64,000 nt of DNA from Mycolicibacterium holsaticum DSM 44478 = JCM 12374 (GTDB lineage Bacteria > Actinomycetota > Actinomycetes > Mycobacteriales > Mycobacteriaceae), in the NCBI RefSeq assembly GCF_019645835.1, contig NZ_CP080998.1, positions 2,976,001 to 3,040,000 on the forward strand, read 5' to 3'. The notes beneath the pieces are model-generated. The model searched no databases and had not been told where the DNA came from. It was given only the letters and a program-made list of their open reading frames with translations. This document shows positions 11,774 through 25,732 of the stretch, one piece after another. Numbering within the stretch: position 1 is the first letter of the stretch; each line of letters begins with the position of its first letter. The translations under genes were made by a program, and so were the position numbers.

Positions 11774-13156
11774 TTATCGCACCCGAAGCGTGGCCGCGAA
11801 CATCGCGTCGGTGCCGTGCCGGTGCGGCCACAACTGCACATGCGGCCCGTCGCCCAATTGGTCGACCGGATCGAAAGACGGGCGGGTGTCCAGTGCGGTC
11901 ACCGGATGGCGGCGCAGCGCGTCGGCGACGATGCCGACCGTCTCGGAAAGGTGCGGTGAACACGTCGCGTACAGCACCACCCCGCCGGGCCGGGTCAGCG
12001 CGACCGCGGCGGCCAGCAACTCCCGCTGCAGTTTGGCTAGTTGCGGCACGTCGGCGGGCTGGCGCCGCCACCGGGCTTCGGGCCTGCGCCGCAGCGCGCC
12101 CAGACCGGTGCACGGTGCATCGACCAGCACCCGGTCGAAGCCGGGTTCCAGACCGCTCTGGCGGCCGTCGACGCGCAGCACCTCGACGGGCAGGCCGCGG
12201 GTGTTCTGCTCCACGAACTCAGCACGCCGCGAGTTGGGTTCCACCGCCGTCACCCGGGCGGCGCCCTGTTCGGCGGCCAGGGCGCCCAGCAGCGCGGTCT
12301 TGCCGCCGGGCCCGGCGCACAGATCCAGCCACCGCCCGGTATCGGGTCCGTCGAGTTCGGCCAGCGTCAGCGCGCGGGCCACCAACTGGCTGCCTTCGTC
12401 CTGCACCAGCGCCGCCCCGGCGCGCACCGGTGCCAGCAGGCCGGGGTCTCCGCCGGCCAGATACACCGCGTACGGCGAATAACGCCCGATGGTGCCGTCG
12501 ACCTGCGCGGCCAGGTCCTCGGCGGTCAGCACGCCGGGGCGCGCCGCCAGGTGCACGGCGGGCCGGGCGTCGTTGCTGGCCAGCAGCGCCTCCAGCTGTC
12601 CGGCCTCGCCGCCCAGCGCGTCGGCGAATGACTGGGCGATCCACCGCGGGTGCGCGTGCACGAACGCCGCGTAGCCGATGGGGTCGGCCGCCTTGTCCGG
12701 CGCCAGCTCCTGCACCCAGGCGGCCTCGTCGCGCCCGGCGATGGTGCGAAGCACACCGTTGACGAAACCCGCACGCGCCGAGTCGAATTCGATGCCAGCC
12801 TGTTCGACGGTGGTGGACACCGCGGCGTGTTGTTCGACGCGGGTGCGCAGCAACTGGTAGGCACCCAACCGCAGCAGGTCGAGCAGCACCGGGTCGATCC
12901 GGTCCGGTGAGCGCCCGGCCGCGTGGCCGATGACGGCGTCCAGCAGGCCGCGGGTACGGCACGTGCCGTAGGTCAGTTCGGTGGCGAACGCGGCGTCGCG
13001 GCCGCTGATTCCGCGTTCGCGCAGCAGCGCGGGCAGCGCGAGGTTGGCGTAGGCGTCCTTCTCCGAAACCGCGCGCAGCACGTCGAACGCCGCGCGCCGG
13101 GCCGGGTCGAGCGGTTTGCGGCGGCCGCGTCGGCTGCGGCCGGGTGGGGTGCTCAT
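11774..13156 (-). CDS. rsmB: 16S rRNA m5C967 methyltransferase (RsmB/Fmu)
   Basis: This 460-residue enzyme has two parts. An N-terminal NusB-like RNA-binding region (about 15-150; [26 protein letters not shown]) precedes a Rossmann methyltransferase with the SAM motif [17 protein letters not shown]. Of the two RsmB cysteines, one is in [16 protein letters not shown] and the catalytic one in [12 protein letters not shown]. The first ten residues are basic. ATG 13156 overlaps the fmt TGA by 4 bp; rpe starts 27 bases after the rsmB stop. Conserved neighbour pair with fmt. Confidence 0.95.
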   Translation of the reverse strand: MSTPPGRSRRGRRKPLDPARRAAFDVLRAVSEKDAYANLALPALLRERGISGRDAAFATELTYGTCRTRGLLDAVIGHAAGRSPDRIDPVLLDLLRLGAYQLLRTRVEQHAAVSTTVEQAGIEFDSARAGFVNGVLRTIAGRDEAAWVQELAPDKAADPIGYAAFVHAHPRWIAQSFADALGGEAGQLEALLASNDARPAVHLAARPGVLTAEDLAAQVDGTIGRYSPYAVYLAGGDPGLLAPVRAGAALVQDEGSQLVARALTLAELDGPDTGRWLDLCAGPGGKTALLGALAAEQGAARVTAVEPNSRRAEFVEQNTRGLPVEVLRVDGRQSGLEPGFDRVLVDAPCTGLGALRRRPEARWRRQPADVPQLAKLQRELLAAAVALTRPGGVVLYATCSPHLSETVGIVADALRRHPVTALDTRPSFDPVDQLGDGPHVQLWPHRHGTDAMFAATLRVR

Positions 13157-14082
13157 TCGGCCCGCGCAGAGTCGTCGAGTCGGGCGCCGCGGGCCCAGTC
13201 GGCGGCGTTCATCGGTTTCTTACCGGGCGGCTGGATCACGCCCAGACGCACCGGCTGCGACGACGTACCGATCCGCACGCCGTCGCGGTCGGTGCGAATC
13301 ACCCCTGGCGGCAACGTATCTGCGGTGTTGTCGACGGTCACCGGGCCGAGCTTGAGGCGCAGGTCGCCGATCATCGTCCAGGCGCCGGGGTTGGGGGTGA
13401 CCGCGCGGATGCGCCGCTCGACGGCGTGGGCGGGCAGATCCCACCGCACACGGGCCTGTTCGACGGTGATTTTGGGGGCGACGGTGACGCCGTCGGATGG
13501 TTGCGGGACCGGCTGCAGCGAGCCGTCGGCGATACCGTCGAGCGTCGTCTCCAACAGCTCGGCTCCCGAAACCGCCAGCCGCGCAAGGAGATCGCCTGCC
13601 GTGTCTGTGGGCCGGATGGTTTCGGTGACCACCCCGTAGACCGGGCCGGCGTCCAGCGCTGGTTCGATCTGAAACGTCGTGGCACCGGTAACGGTGTCGC
13701 CCGCGGCGATCGCGGCCTGTACGGGCGCTGCGCCGCGCCACGCCGGAAGCAGCGAGAAGTGCAGGTTGACCCAGCCGTGCCGAGGCACTGCCAAAAGCCG
13801 TTCGCTGAGCAGCGCGCCGTAGGCCACCACCGCGCAGCAGTCCGGGGCCAGTTCGGTCAGCTCGGCGATGAACTCCTCGGAGTTGGGCCGCGCCGGCCGA
13901 AGCAGCGGGATGTCGTGCTCGAGTGCGAGGCGGGCCGCCGGTGACGGTGCGGGCTTGGCCCGCCGGCCCGCCGCCGCATCGGGCCGGGTCAGTACCGCCA
14001 CGACGTCGTGGCGCGGCGATTCGATGAGCCGGCGCAACGACGGCAGGGCGGGTTCGGGGGTACCTGCGAAGACGATGCGCAC
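13153..14082 (-). CDS. fmt: Methionyl-tRNA formyltransferase
   Basis: This 309-residue enzyme formylates initiator Met-tRNA using 10-formyl-THF. The N-terminal Rossmann part begins [16 protein letters not shown]. The conserved catalytic region is seen in [16 protein letters not shown] (Asn and His of the formyltransferase active site), and [16 protein letters not shown] carries the catalytic Asp. The C-terminal OB-like tRNA-binding domain begins near residue 205. The start is a GTG at 14082. The stop overlaps rsmB by 4 bp. Confidence 0.96.
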   Translation of the reverse strand: MRIVFAGTPEPALPSLRRLIESPRHDVVAVLTRPDAAAGRRAKPAPSPAARLALEHDIPLLRPARPNSEEFIAELTELAPDCCAVVAYGALLSERLLAVPRHGWVNLHFSLLPAWRGAAPVQAAIAAGDTVTGATTFQIEPALDAGPVYGVVTETIRPTDTAGDLLARLAVSGAELLETTLDGIADGSLQPVPQPSDGVTVAPKITVEQARVRWDLPAHAVERRIRAVTPNPGAWTMIGDLRLKLGPVTVDNTADTLPPGVIRTDRDGVRIGTSSQPVRLGVIQPPGKKPMNAADWARGARLDDSARAE

Positions 14083-14110
14083 CGAGCCAGTCTAGTGAGG
14101 CTCGCTGCGC

Positions 14111-14640
14111 TCACCGCGGCGTCTGGTAGTACTCCCGTTCGCCCACCCCGGCCAGCGGGGCCACGAACATCCACGGGATCGTGGTGATCAGCCGGTTCAA
14201 CGTGGCCACCGCGTCGTTGTAGTACTGGCGGGCGAACGCCAGCTTGTTCTCGGTGTCGGCGAGGTTGTTCTGCAGGTTCAGGAAGTTCTCCGAGGAGTTG
14301 AGCTGCGGATAGTTCTGGCCGAGCGCCAGCAGGGGCACCAGTGCGCTGTCGAGATCTTTCTCGGCTGCGCTGCGCTGCGCCACCGACTTACCCGTCGTGG
14401 CCGATGCCAGCGCCGCGCGGGCGTTGGTGACGTGGTCCAGGATGGCTTTCTCGTGGGCGGCGAACGTCTGCACGGTGTGCACCAGGCTGGGGATCAGCGA
14501 CGCACGTCGCATCAACTCCACGTCGATACCCGACAGCGCCTCGGCGACCCGGACGTCGGCGGTGCGAATCCTGTTGTAGCCCATCACGAAAGCGACCAGC
14601 GCCGCCACCGCGAGCACCAGCACGATGATCAGCAGTAACC

Positions 14641-14647
<7 letters not shown>
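14111..14647 (-). CDS. LemA family membrane protein
   Basis: This 178-residue LemA protein has one N-terminal transmembrane helix (LLLIIVLVLAVAALVAFVMG) and a helical-bundle body with the family's phrases YNRIRTADVRVAEALSGID, RRASLIPSLVHTV and YPQLNSSENF...L. Role unknown; LemA proteins are often next to TPM/DUF2207 proteins, as here. Its ATG lies inside the 3' end of the DUF2207 gene (7-bp overlap), so the two are coupled. Confidence 0.92.
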
Positions 14648-16446
<1,799 letters not shown>

Positions 16447-16483
16447 ATCCACCTCCGGTTCACCGCAGTCCGCCGTGTGCGCA

Positions 16484-18493
16484 TTACCCTATGTGCAACG
16501 GGTCGATTTGCACACGAACCGGCTGTTGATCGTGGCGCGCACTGAGCAAGCCGATCGCTCGGCGCAGCGCCGTGGCCAGCGCCAGGCCGCTACCTCGGGG
16601 CACCCGCACCAGCATCCGGCTCACCGAGCTTCCCGGCGGGATCCCCGGCGGGCGGCGCGCGCCGATCGGCAAGTCGACCGGGCCTAAAACATCTGCGCCG
16701 TCGGGCATTTCAACCGCGTCGAGCAACGCGCGCACCGAAGCGGGGATACCGTCGACGGCGGCCATGTGCACCGCGGGCGGCAGCCCGACCTCGGTGCGGG
16801 CGTCCAGTTCCGCCTCGGCGTGGCCCACCGGATCCCACCGGACCAGCGACTGCACCGTGGGGATCGCCGATTCGGCGACCACCGCCACCACACCGCCGTC
16901 GGTGCGGCTGCGCACCAGGGCGGCGGCGGCCATCCAGCGCCGCAGGGTGTCCTCGGCGGCCCGCAGGTCCTGGCGGCCGAGCAGGGCCCAGCTGTCGAGC
17001 AGCAGCGCCGCGCCGTATCCGTCGGCGGCGACCGGTTCGGCGCCGGGCGTCGCGACGACGAGCGCCGGCGCCGAGGCCACGGTGGGCACCATCGCGTCAC
17101 CGCCGGAGGTGATGACCGTCGTACCGGCGAACGCCCGCCCGAGTTCCTCTGCGGTGCGCCGGGCGCCGACGACCACCGCGCGTACGGCGTCGGATCCGCA
17201 GCGCGCGCAACGCAGCGTGGTCTCACCGCGCCCACACCACCGGCACACCGCCCCTGCGGCGTCGCGGTCCGGAAGCGACAGCGGCCCCGTGCAGTGCCTG
17301 CACCGGGCGACGGCGCGGCAGCGCCCGCAGGCCAGCGCGGGCACGTATCCGCGCCGGGGCACCTGCACGAGCACCGGCGCGTCTCGCTCCAGCGCGTTGC
17401 GCGCGGCCTGCAGCGCCATCGACGGCAGCCTGGCGGTGCGCGCCGCGGGATCGCGTTCCTGCGCATAGCCGCTGTCTTCGATGGCGACGACGCGCGGTGC
17501 CGCCGCGCGTACCGCCGCCCGCGGCGCCACCAGGTCGTGCGCCCATCCGCTGCGCACCAGCGCCTGGGCCTCAGCGGTGCGGGCATAGCCACCGATCAGC
17601 GCCGCGCAGCGCAGTTGGTGCGCGCGCAGCATCGCGACCTCGCGGGCGTGCGGGTAGGGCGCGCGCGGCTCGGCGAGCGTGTCGTCCCCGTCGTCCCACA
17701 CCATCACCAGGCCGAGGCCGCCGACCGGAGCGAACACCGCGCTGCGCGTGCCGATCACCAGGCGGGCCGTGCCACGCAGCACCGACAGCCACCGTCGGTA
17801 ACGCTGCGAGGGGCCCAGGCCCGCCGACAGCGCCACCACCCAGTCCTCGTCGACGTAGCGCACGGCCGCGGCGTGCATCGCGTCGATGTCGCCTTGGTCC
17901 GGCACGATGACCAGCACACCGCGCCCGGAGTTGACGGTGGCGGCCGCGGCCTCGGCCAGCCGGTCGGCCCAGCGCTCGCCGGGCAGCGCCTGCCAGATGG
18001 CGCGCGCGGCGCGGCCGTCGTCCAGCGCCTTGAGGTACTGCTCACCGCCGCCGTAGACCGACCACGCCGCCGCGTCGACGGGTTTGACCGACAGCGGCGC
18101 CGGCTCGGGGTGGGGCTGCTTCTCGACGCGGGCGTGGCGCGGCGGGATCGCCAGCCGCAACACGTCGGCGCGGGTGCCCGCGTACCGCGCGGCGACCGCG
18201 TCGGCCAGCCGGCGCACCTCCGGCGTCAACACCGGCTCGGCCGACAGCACCCGGTCAAGCCAGCCCAGTTTGCCGACATGGTCGGTGTCCGAACGTCTTT
18301 CGAGCACGAAGGCGTCGACCAGTCGACCGGAGAACCGCACCCGCACCCGCACGCCGGGCTGCGCGTCGTCGGACTGCTCCGCGGACACCAGGTAGTCGAA
18401 CTCGCGGTCGAGGTGCGGCACCGACAGCATCGGCAGCACGCGCGCGATCGGCTCGTGTTCGGCAGCGGCCGAACGTGCCTTACCGCTCGACAT
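16484..18493 (-). CDS. priA: PriA-like primosomal protein, helicase motifs degenerate
   Basis: This 669-residue PriA homologue retains the N-terminal DNA-binding domain ([36 protein letters not shown]) and the zinc-binding cysteine pairs ([36 protein letters not shown]). The helicase core is eroded: where Walker A would be there is no GxxGxGK, only [17 protein letters not shown], and the Walker B region reads [20 protein letters not shown] rather than DEEH. Actinobacterial PriA proteins are generally annotated as lacking helicase activity, so this is a family trait rather than a lesion. It overlaps the lysoplasmalogenase-like gene by 14 bp. Confidence 0.92.
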   Translation of the reverse strand: MSSGKARSAAAEHEPIARVLPMLSVPHLDREFDYLVSAEQSDDAQPGVRVRVRFSGRLVDAFVLERRSDTDHVGKLGWLDRVLSAEPVLTPEVRRLADAVAARYAGTRADVLRLAIPPRHARVEKQPHPEPAPLSVKPVDAAAWSVYGGGEQYLKALDDGRAARAIWQALPGERWADRLAEAAAATVNSGRGVLVIVPDQGDIDAMHAAAVRYVDEDWVVALSAGLGPSQRYRRWLSVLRGTARLVIGTRSAVFAPVGGLGLVMVWDDGDDTLAEPRAPYPHAREVAMLRAHQLRCAALIGGYARTAEAQALVRSGWAHDLVAPRAAVRAAAPRVVAIEDSGYAQERDPAARTARLPSMALQAARNALERDAPVLVQVPRRGYVPALACGRCRAVARCRHCTGPLSLPDRDAAGAVCRWCGRGETTLRCARCGSDAVRAVVVGARRTAEELGRAFAGTTVITSGGDAMVPTVASAPALVVATPGAEPVAADGYGAALLLDSWALLGRQDLRAAEDTLRRWMAAAALVRSRTDGGVVAVVAESAIPTVQSLVRWDPVGHAEAELDARTEVGLPPAVHMAAVDGIPASVRALLDAVEMPDGADVLGPVDLPIGARRPPGIPPGSSVSRMLVRVPRGSGLALATALRRAIGLLSARHDQQPVRVQIDPLHIG

Positions 18494-19232
18494 CTCTCCG
18501 CATATTCGAGCGGTAAGGAACGTTCGCGGCCCCCCTGCCGAAGAAGAACCCGGCGGTGATGAGCACCAGCGACGCCGAGTACACCCACCAGATCGGCACG
18601 GCCAGCGCCTCGGCGTTATCCGGCGCCAGCACGAACTTGCTGATGCCGATCATCGCGTCGGACACCGCGAAGCACACCGCGCCCAGCGCCGTCCACGGCG
18701 TCGGCAACCGGGCCAGCAGCGCCGCGCACACCATCGCCCCCAGCACCGTGATGTAGAGCGTGACGGGCACCGCCATCCCCTCGGCCGTCAACCGCGGCCA
18801 GAACCAGATGAGCAGCGCCACACACGCGGCCACGGTCACCGTCGCGGCGGCCACCCCGGGCGCCGTCCGCACCACCAGCGGCACCAGCGCGCCCAGGAAG
18901 CACAGGTGCGCCACCAGGAACGCCGACAGCCCGAGCACGAACGACGGCTCCCACCACGGCAGCGCCAACAGGTAGTCCCCGGCTGCCGAGAACAGCAGGG
19001 CGCCGATCAGCCAGCGCCGCTCGCGCGCTATCGGATGGCCGACCGCGGCGACCGCCAGCAACACCGCGGCCAGCGCCTTGGCCGCGGGCTGCAGCGCGAA
19101 CTGCCCGGTCAACTCCGACCCCGCGGGCAACCGCACCGCGGCGACGATGAGGAACACCCCGTAGCAGGCGGCGACCACCACGGCGATCACCCAGAGCAGC
19201 TTGGTGCGCCGTTGAACGTACGGTGTCCCCAT
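18480..19232 (-). CDS. YhhN/TMEM86 family membrane protein (lysoplasmalogenase-like)
   Basis: This is a 250-residue polytopic membrane protein, seven to eight helices, of the YhhN/TMEM86 family. Family features are [13 protein letters not shown], the AAGDYLLAL segment in the third helix region, and [17 protein letters not shown] (the conserved F-x-x-SD). Animal TMEM86 hydrolyses lysoplasmalogens; the mycobacterial substrate is unknown. ATG 19232 ([11 protein letters not shown]) shares bases with the ATG of the divergent esterase gene (CATG at 19230-19233); an upstream in-frame start exists but would read through the esterase gene. Confidence 0.85.
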   Translation of the reverse strand: MGTPYVQRRTKLLWVIAVVVAACYGVFLIVAAVRLPAGSELTGQFALQPAAKALAAVLLAVAAVGHPIARERRWLIGALLFSAAGDYLLALPWWEPSFVLGLSAFLVAHLCFLGALVPLVVRTAPGVAAATVTVAACVALLIWFWPRLTAEGMAVPVTLYITVLGAMVCAALLARLPTPWTALGAVCFAVSDAMIGISKFVLAPDNAEALAVPIWWVYSASLVLITAGFFFGRGAANVPYRSNMRRDVER

Positions 19233-20181
19233 GTCCGATCCTGAAGAGAAGCCGGCCGTCGATACCATCCTGCAGAAGGTACTGGAGGCCGTTCCGTTTC
19301 AGTTGACAACCGACGGAGGACCCGAAGCCGCGCGTCGGCGGTTCGCCGAACTTCCCCGTCGCGAAGCCCATCCCGACCTGCGCACCGAAGACCGCACCGT
19401 CGACGGGCCCGCGGGTCCGATCCCGATCCGGGTGTACTGGCCGCCCGAGGCCGACGGCACCGCCGTTCCCGTCGTGGTGTTCCTGCACGGTGGCGGCTGG
19501 TCGGTCGGCGACCTGGACACTTACGACGGCACCGCACGCATGCACGCCGTCGGCGCGGGCGCGGTGGTGGTGTCGGTGCACTACCGGCTGGCCCCCGAAC
19601 ATCCCTATCCGGCGGCCGTCGACGACGTGTGGGCGGCGACGCAGTGGGTCGGCCGGCACGCCGCGCAACTGGGTGCGGACCCCGCTCGCATCGCGGTCGC
19701 CGGTGACTCCGCGGGCGGCAACCTCGCGGCGGTGGTGTCCCAGCTGGCACGCGACGCGGGCGCACCGACGATCGCATATCAGCTGTTGTGGTATCCGTCC
19801 ACGACGTTCGACACCACGCTGCCGTCGTTCACGGAGAACGCCGACGCGCCGGTGCTCAGCCTGTCCGCGTGCAGCGGCTACACCCGTTGGTACATCGGCG
19901 ATTTGGACATGTCCGAACCCCCCGCCACGCTGGTGCCCGCCCGTGCAGGGGACCTGTCCGGGCTGCCGCCGACCTACATCGCCGTCGCGGGCCACGACCC
20001 GCTGCGCGACGACGGCGCTCGCTACGCCGAGTTGCTCACCGCCGCCGGGGTGCCTGTCGAACTGCACAACGCCGAGACGCTGGTACACGGCTATCTCGGC
20101 TATGCGGGCGTGGTGCCCGCGGCCACCGAGGCGATGGACCGGGGTCTCGCGGCGCTGCGCAAGGCGCTACATCGCGGGTGA
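19231..20181 (+). CDS. Hormone-sensitive-lipase family esterase (LipI/NlhH-like)
   Basis: This 316-residue alpha/beta hydrolase of the HSL family (group IV) has the oxyanion motif FLHGGGW, the [15 protein letters not shown] segment, the nucleophile elbow [11 protein letters not shown] (Ser), the acid in [10 protein letters not shown] and the His in LVHGYLGY. It hydrolyses short-chain esters. M. tuberculosis has lipI and nlhH at the corresponding place between priA and metK. A TACGGT element at 19219-19224 ends six bases before the ATG, a leaderless-type promoter within the divergent gene. The monooxygenase follows 22 bases downstream. Confidence 0.92.
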   Translation: MSDPEEKPAVDTILQKVLEAVPFQLTTDGGPEAARRRFAELPRREAHPDLRTEDRTVDGPAGPIPIRVYWPPEADGTAVPVVVFLHGGGWSVGDLDTYDGTARMHAVGAGAVVVSVHYRLAPEHPYPAAVDDVWAATQWVGRHAAQLGADPARIAVAGDSAGGNLAAVVSQLARDAGAPTIAYQLLWYPSTTFDTTLPSFTENADAPVLSLSACSGYTRWYIGDLDMSEPPATLVPARAGDLSGLPPTYIAVAGHDPLRDDGARYAELLTAAGVPVELHNAETLVHGYLGYAGVVPAATEAMDRGLAALRKALHRG

Positions 20182-20203
20182 GCACACGCGCTACCGTGGG
20201 CTC

Positions 20204-21754
20204 ATGACCGATCCCACGGCAGCGCGGCCGGGTGTCGACGTCGGCGCACGGCGACGTCGCGGTGGTGATGGCGAGGTGAGCGCGCCCGACTACGACACCG
20301 TCATCGTCGGCGCCGGGTTTTCCGGCATCGGCGCGGCGATCACCCTGGACAAGGCCGCAATGGCCGACTATCTCGTACTCGAAGCGGGCGACGGTCCCGG
20401 CGGCACCTGGTACTGGAACACCTATCCCGGTATCGCCGTGGATATTCCGTCGTTCTCCTACCAGTTCTCCTTCGAGCAGAGCGCAGACTGGACGCGCAGC
20501 TACGCGCCGGGGCACGAACTGAAGGCCTACGCCGAACACTGCGTCGACAAGTACGGGCTGCGCTCCCGGATCCGGTTCAACACCAAGGTGTTGTCCGCGG
20601 ACTTCGACGACGAAACCCATATGTGGCACATCCGTACCGATCCCGGCGGGGTGGTGACCGCCCGGTTCCTGATCAACGCCTGCGGTGTGCTGGTCACACC
20701 GAACCTCCCCGACATCGACGGTGTCGACTCGTTCAGCGGCGTCACCATGCACACCGCGCGCTGGGACCACGACCTGGACCTGACCGGTAAGCGCGTCGCG
20801 GTTATCGGCACCGGCGCATCGGCGGTCCAGGTGATCCCGGAGATTGCGCCGATCGTGGAGCGGCTCACCGTTTTTCAGCGCACGCCGATCTGGTGCTTTC
20901 CGAAGTTCGACGTGCCGCTCACGCCTCTCGCGCGTCGGTTGATGAGGCTGCCCGGCGGTCACAGCGTGCAGCGGTTGTTCAGCCAGGCCTACGTCGAACT
21001 CACGTTCACGCTGCCCGCGCAATACTTCACGCTGAACCCGATGGCCAAGCGGATGGCGAAGTTCGGCGAGGCGTATCTGCGCAGAAAGGTTCACGACCCG
21101 CGGGTGCGCGACAAGCTGACGCCGCGCTACGCGGTGGGCTGCAAGCGACCCGGTTTCCACAACACCTACCTGTCGACGTACAACCGCGACAACGTCGAGT
21201 TGGTCACCGAACCGATCGACAAGATCACCGGCTCGGGGGTGGCCACGGCCGACGGGCAGACCCGCGATGTCGACGTGCTCATCCTGGCGACCGGCTTCAA
21301 GGTGATGGATCCCGACAGCGTGCCGACCTATGCGGTCACCGGGTCGGGCGGACGATCGCTCAGCGGGTACTGGAACGAGCAGCGCCTGCAGGCCTACGAA
21401 GGCGTCAGCGCGCCCGGGTTCCCGAACTTCTTCACCGTGTTCGGGCCCTACGGGTACGTGGGTAGCTCCTACTTCGCGCTGATCGAGGCCCAGACCCACC
21501 ACATCGTGCGCTGCCTGACCCATGCCCGGCGTAACCACGCCACGCGCGTGGAGGTCAAGCAGGAGGCCAACGACCGCTACTTCGCCGAGATGATGCGCAA
21601 GCGGCACCGGCAGATCTTCTGGCAGGACAGCTGCAAACTCGCCAACAGCTACTACTTCGACCCCAACGGCGACGTGCCGCTACGGTCGGCGACCACGCTG
21701 CAGGCGCAGTGGCGCAGCCGCCGCTTCCCGATCGACGACTACGCATTCACGTGA
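20204..21754 (+). CDS. Flavin-containing (Baeyer-Villiger type) monooxygenase
   Basis: This 516-residue class B flavoprotein monooxygenase carries an FAD-binding VIVGAGFSGIGAAI and GGTWYWNTYPGIAVD. The BVMO fingerprint F-x-G-x-x-x-H-x-x-x-W-D is visible as FSGVTMHTARWD, followed by the NADPH motif VAVIGTGASAVQVIP. The substrate is unknown; ketones or prodrugs such as ethionamide are processed by relatives (EtaA, MymA). The coding start is uncertain: ATG 20204 gives a polar 24-residue extension, GTG 20276 would start right before the FAD fold. Its TGA lies inside the stem of the terminator at 21751-21803. Confidence 0.9.
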   Translation: MTDPTAARPGVDVGARRRRGGDGEVSAPDYDTVIVGAGFSGIGAAITLDKAAMADYLVLEAGDGPGGTWYWNTYPGIAVDIPSFSYQFSFEQSADWTRSYAPGHELKAYAEHCVDKYGLRSRIRFNTKVLSADFDDETHMWHIRTDPGGVVTARFLINACGVLVTPNLPDIDGVDSFSGVTMHTARWDHDLDLTGKRVAVIGTGASAVQVIPEIAPIVERLTVFQRTPIWCFPKFDVPLTPLARRLMRLPGGHSVQRLFSQAYVELTFTLPAQYFTLNPMAKRMAKFGEAYLRRKVHDPRVRDKLTPRYAVGCKRPGFHNTYLSTYNRDNVELVTEPIDKITGSGVATADGQTRDVDVLILATGFKVMDPDSVPTYAVTGSGGRSLSGYWNEQRLQAYEGVSAPGFPNFFTVFGPYGYVGSSYFALIEAQTHHIVRCLTHARRNHATRVEVKQEANDRYFAEMMRKRHRQIFWQDSCKLANSYYFDPNGDVPLRSATTLQAQWRSRRFPIDDYAFT

Positions 21755-21803
21755 TTTGTGTGCGTTCTGTTGCGCTGAGCGCGCCTGAACGCACACAAAT
21801 CAC
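21751..21803. terminator. Bidirectional hairpin terminator between the monooxygenase gene and metK
   Basis: A perfect 17-bp inverted repeat, GTGATTTGTGTGCGTTC (21751-21767) and its complement (21787-21803), encloses a 19-base GC-rich loop. It sits exactly between convergent genes, ending six bases before the metK stop, and includes the monooxygenase TGA. There is no U-tract, as is usual for mycobacteria. Confidence 0.75.
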
Positions 21804-21809
21804 CCTGGG

Positions 21810-23018
<1,209 letters not shown>

Positions 23019-23148
23019 GGTGTGATCCTTCCGAAAATTAGTTGGTCGAATTGTATGCCCCGGGGTGGCTGCGCCCCGGTGTGCCCTGTTGCACCCAAGC
23101 GCGTGAGCTGGTTGCCCGCAACCCTGACCCGCAGCGAGCTGGTTCGGA

Positions 23149-24396
23149 CTACCCCTTGCCGCTCCCGAGGAACGATGCGATCGCATCGGCGATCCGGCTG
23201 GCCATCAGGGTTTTCGGGCCGTGTTCCAGCGCGGACTCCGTGCCGTCGGCGGCGAGCAGCCAGCCGTCGTTGTTGTCCACCTCGAACGCCCGATTCTCGC
23301 CGACGGCGTTGACGACGAGCAGATCACAGCCCTTGCGCGCCAGCTTGGCCCTGGCGTGAAAGAGCACGTCGCCGTTGGCGTCTCCGGTCTCGGCGGCGAA
23401 CCCGACGATGGCCCGCATGTTGGGCAGCTGGCCGTCGGCGCGGGCGCGCACCGCACCGGTCAGCACGTCGTCGGTGCGGGTCAGCTCGATGACCGGCTCG
23501 CCCTGGCTCTCCGGTCCCTTTTTGATCTTGCTGGTGGCCTGGGTGACCGGCCGGAAGTCGGCGACGGCGGCCGCCATCACCAGCACGTGCGCATCGGGCG
23601 CGTGCTTGGACACGGCGTCTTTGAGCTGGGCGGCCGAACCGATGTGCACGACCTCGACGCCCGCCGGGTCGATCAGCCCCGCGGTGTTGCCCGCGATCAG
23701 CGTGACCTCCGCGCCGCGCTGGGCCATCACCCGCGCCACGGCGTAGCCCTGCTTACCCGAGCTGCGGTTGCCGATGAACCGCACCGGATCGATCGGCTCG
23801 CGGGTACCGCCGGCGGTGACCAGGGCTTTGACGCCGGCCAGGTCATAGGGCAGCGCGTCGGTGCGGGCCAGCAGCAGCTGCGCGAAGGTGGTGATCTCCT
23901 CGGCCTCGGGCAGCCGTCCCGCACCGGTGTCGGCGCCGGTGAGCCGTCCCGACGCGGGTTCCAGCACCACCGCGCCGCGGCGACGCAACGTCGCGACGTT
24001 GTCGACGGTGGCGGGGTGAAACCACATCTCGGTGTGCATGGCCGGGGCCAGCAGCACCGGACATCGCGCGGTGAGCAGCGTCGCGGTCAGCAGATCGTCG
24101 GCCCGCCCGGTGACCGCGCGGGCCAGCAGGTCGGCGGTGGCGGGGGCGACGACGACCAGGTCGGCCTCCTGGCCGAGCCGCACGTGCGGCACCTCGTGCA
24201 CGTCGTCCCAGACGCCGGTGTGCACCGGGTTGCCCGACAGCGCCTCGAACGTCGCGGCGCCGACGAACCGCAGCGCGGACTCGGTCGGGATGACGCGGAC
24301 GGAGTGTCCGGCTTCGGTGAGTTGGCGGACCACGGTTGCCGCCTTGTAAGCGGCGATGCCACCGGCGACGCCGACGATGATCCGCTTGGGCTCCAT
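23149..24396 (-). CDS. coaBC: Phosphopantothenoylcysteine decarboxylase/synthetase
   Basis: This 415-residue fusion enzyme of coenzyme A synthesis joins an FMN-dependent decarboxylase (CoaC, residues 1-180) to a CTP-dependent ligase (CoaB, 190-415). CoaC signatures are [19 protein letters not shown], the [11 protein letters not shown] region and PAMHTEMW (the conserved PxMNxxMW with N replaced by H, common in actinobacteria). CoaB begins [20 protein letters not shown] and carries [12 protein letters not shown] and AAAVADFRP. It is followed upstream by rpoZ with a 19-base gap, the same order as in other mycobacteria. Confidence 0.96.
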   Translation of the reverse strand: MEPKRIIVGVAGGIAAYKAATVVRQLTEAGHSVRVIPTESALRFVGAATFEALSGNPVHTGVWDDVHEVPHVRLGQEADLVVVAPATADLLARAVTGRADDLLTATLLTARCPVLLAPAMHTEMWFHPATVDNVATLRRRGAVVLEPASGRLTGADTGAGRLPEAEEITTFAQLLLARTDALPYDLAGVKALVTAGGTREPIDPVRFIGNRSSGKQGYAVARVMAQRGAEVTLIAGNTAGLIDPAGVEVVHIGSAAQLKDAVSKHAPDAHVLVMAAAVADFRPVTQATSKIKKGPESQGEPVIELTRTDDVLTGAVRARADGQLPNMRAIVGFAAETGDANGDVLFHARAKLARKGCDLLVVNAVGENRAFEVDNNDGWLLAADGTESALEHGPKTLMASRIADAIASFLGSGKG

Positions 24397-24415
24397 GCGG
24401 GCCGCTCCTGAGTTG

Positions 24416-24742
24416 CTACTCGCCTTCGGTGTGCTCGAGCAGGTCGGCGTGGATCTCGCGCAGCGCGATCGACAGCGGCTTCTCCTGGAGTCCGGGCTCG
24501 ACCAGCGGCCCGACGTACTCGAGGATGCCGTCGCCGAGCTGGTTGTAGTAGTCGTTGATCTGGCGTGCGCGCTTGGCGGCGTAGATGACCAGGGCGTACT
24601 TGCTCGATGCGCGCTCCAGCAACTCGTCGATCGGCGGGTTGGTGATGCCGAGCGGCGTGTCGTAGGCGCCGGCTGAGGCGTTCATCGACGTATCGAAGTC
24701 GTCCACAGCGGCCAGCTGCGTATCGGCGTGCGGGGTGCTCAC
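24416..24742 (-). CDS. rpoZ: RNA polymerase omega subunit
   Basis: This 108-residue omega subunit stabilises the beta' subunit during RNA polymerase assembly. The core [27 protein letters not shown]...Y includes the conserved RASSKYxLV and AAKRARQI patterns. The acidic C-terminus [15 protein letters not shown] and the actinobacterial N-terminal extension of about 30 residues are present. Lies between gmk and coaBC as in M. tuberculosis. Confidence 0.97.
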   Translation of the reverse strand: MSTPHADTQLAAVDDFDTSMNASAGAYDTPLGITNPPIDELLERASSKYALVIYAAKRARQINDYYNQLGDGILEYVGPLVEPGLQEKPLSIALREIHADLLEHTEGE

Positions 24743-24825
24743 GTAAAAATTCTCCTGGCGGTTGGCTGGTTGCCTGTGAAACTGAGGCGGCTATCGGGGA
24801 TCCACGCGCCGACTTTGGCGCTGGG

Positions 24826-25401
24826 TCAGTCGTGGGCCACCAGCAAGGATACCAATTCAGCGCAGGCCGATTCCAATTGGCTGTTCACCACGACCGTGTC
24901 GAACTCGTCCTGGGCGGCCAATTCGGCCTTCGCGGTCGCCAGGCGGCGGTCCATCACCTCGGCGGTTTCGGTGCCCCGGCCGGTCAACCGGCTCTTTAGC
25001 GTCGCCCAGTCGGGCGGCGCGATGAACACCGTGAGGGCCTCGGGCATCGCCTGCTTAACCGACCTCGCCCCGGCCAGATCCACCTCGATGAGTACCGGAT
25101 GACCGGCCGCGGCGGCCTCGTACACGGGCTGCGCGGGGGTGCCGGAGCGATGCAAACCACCGTGGATTTCGGCCCACTCCAGCAGGGCTCCACCGGCGAT
25201 GAGCTGCGCAAACTGCTCATCGGACACAAACGAGTAGTCGACGCCGTCGACCTCGCCCGGGCGGGGCGCCCTTGTCGTGACGGACACGCTGAAATACAGG
25301 TCGGGAATGCGTTCGCGCAGACAGCGCACGAGCGTCGTTTTCCCGACGGCAGAGGGACCGGACAGCACTACTACCCGGCCGGCCCCTCGGCCGGCGCTCA
25401 A
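24826..25401 (-). CDS. gmk: Guanylate kinase
   Basis: This 191-residue kinase phosphorylates GMP to GDP. P-loop [12 protein letters not shown]-binding [19 protein letters not shown] and [16 protein letters not shown] are clear. The only plausible in-frame start near the fold is a TTG at 25401 ([14 protein letters not shown] follows); no strong ribosome binding site is visible, so a start a few codons either way is possible. The N-terminal extension is about 15 residues shorter than I recall for the M. tuberculosis protein. The stop of mihF upstream lies 16 bases away, making mihF-gmk-rpoZ likely co-transcribed. Confidence 0.93.
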   Translation of the reverse strand: MSAGRGAGRVVVLSGPSAVGKTTLVRCLRERIPDLYFSVSVTTRAPRPGEVDGVDYSFVSDEQFAQLIAGGALLEWAEIHGGLHRSGTPAQPVYEAAAAGHPVLIEVDLAGARSVKQAMPEALTVFIAPPDWATLKSRLTGRGTETAEVMDRRLATAKAELAAQDEFDTVVVNSQLESACAELVSLLVAHD

Positions 25402-25417
25402 CTTATGCGCCCGGGAA

Positions 25418-25732
25418 CTACTGGTCGAACTTTTCCAGCAGCGCCTTGCGCTGACGATCGCCCAGGCCGCGCAGACGGCGGGTGGGGGCGATTTCGAGCT
25501 CGGTCATGATTTCCTGCGCCTTGACCTTGCCGACCTTGGGCAGGGCTTCCAGCAGCGCGGAAACCTTCATCTTGCCGAGTACCTCATCGGTCTCGGCATC
25601 CTTGAGCACCTGCTTGAGGTTGGTGCCACCGCGCTTGAGCCGATCCTTGAGTTCAGCCCGGATTCGACGTGCGGCGGCAGCCTTCTCCAACGCGGCCGCG
25701 CGCTGTTCGTCGGTCAACTGGGGAAGGGCCAC
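25418..25732 (-). CDS. mihF: Mycobacterial integration host factor
   Basis: This 104-residue nucleoid-associated protein binds DNA non-specifically and is needed for L5 phage integration. It has the helical N-terminus ([20 protein letters not shown]) and the H2TH-like DNA-binding end ([37 protein letters not shown]). GTG 25732 has GGAGG six bases upstream, which decides the start; the 66-codon extension in the same frame is upstream non-coding DNA. It is the first gene of the mihF-gmk-rpoZ-coaBC run. Confidence 0.96.
   Translation of the reverse strand: MALPQLTDEQRAAALEKAAAARRIRAELKDRLKRGGTNLKQVLKDAETDEVLGKMKVSALLEALPKVGKVKAQEIMTELEIAPTRRLRGLGDRQRKALLEKFDQ

Noticed and set aside
16484..18493. 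PriA as a decayed gene because of missing Walker motifs
   Set aside because: Loss of helicase motifs is general in actinobacterial PriA; the frame and zinc site are intact.
23019..23148. Possible SAM riboswitch in the metK leader
   Set aside because: I could not build the conserved SAM-I or SAM-IV core by eye; only a ribosome site is clear.
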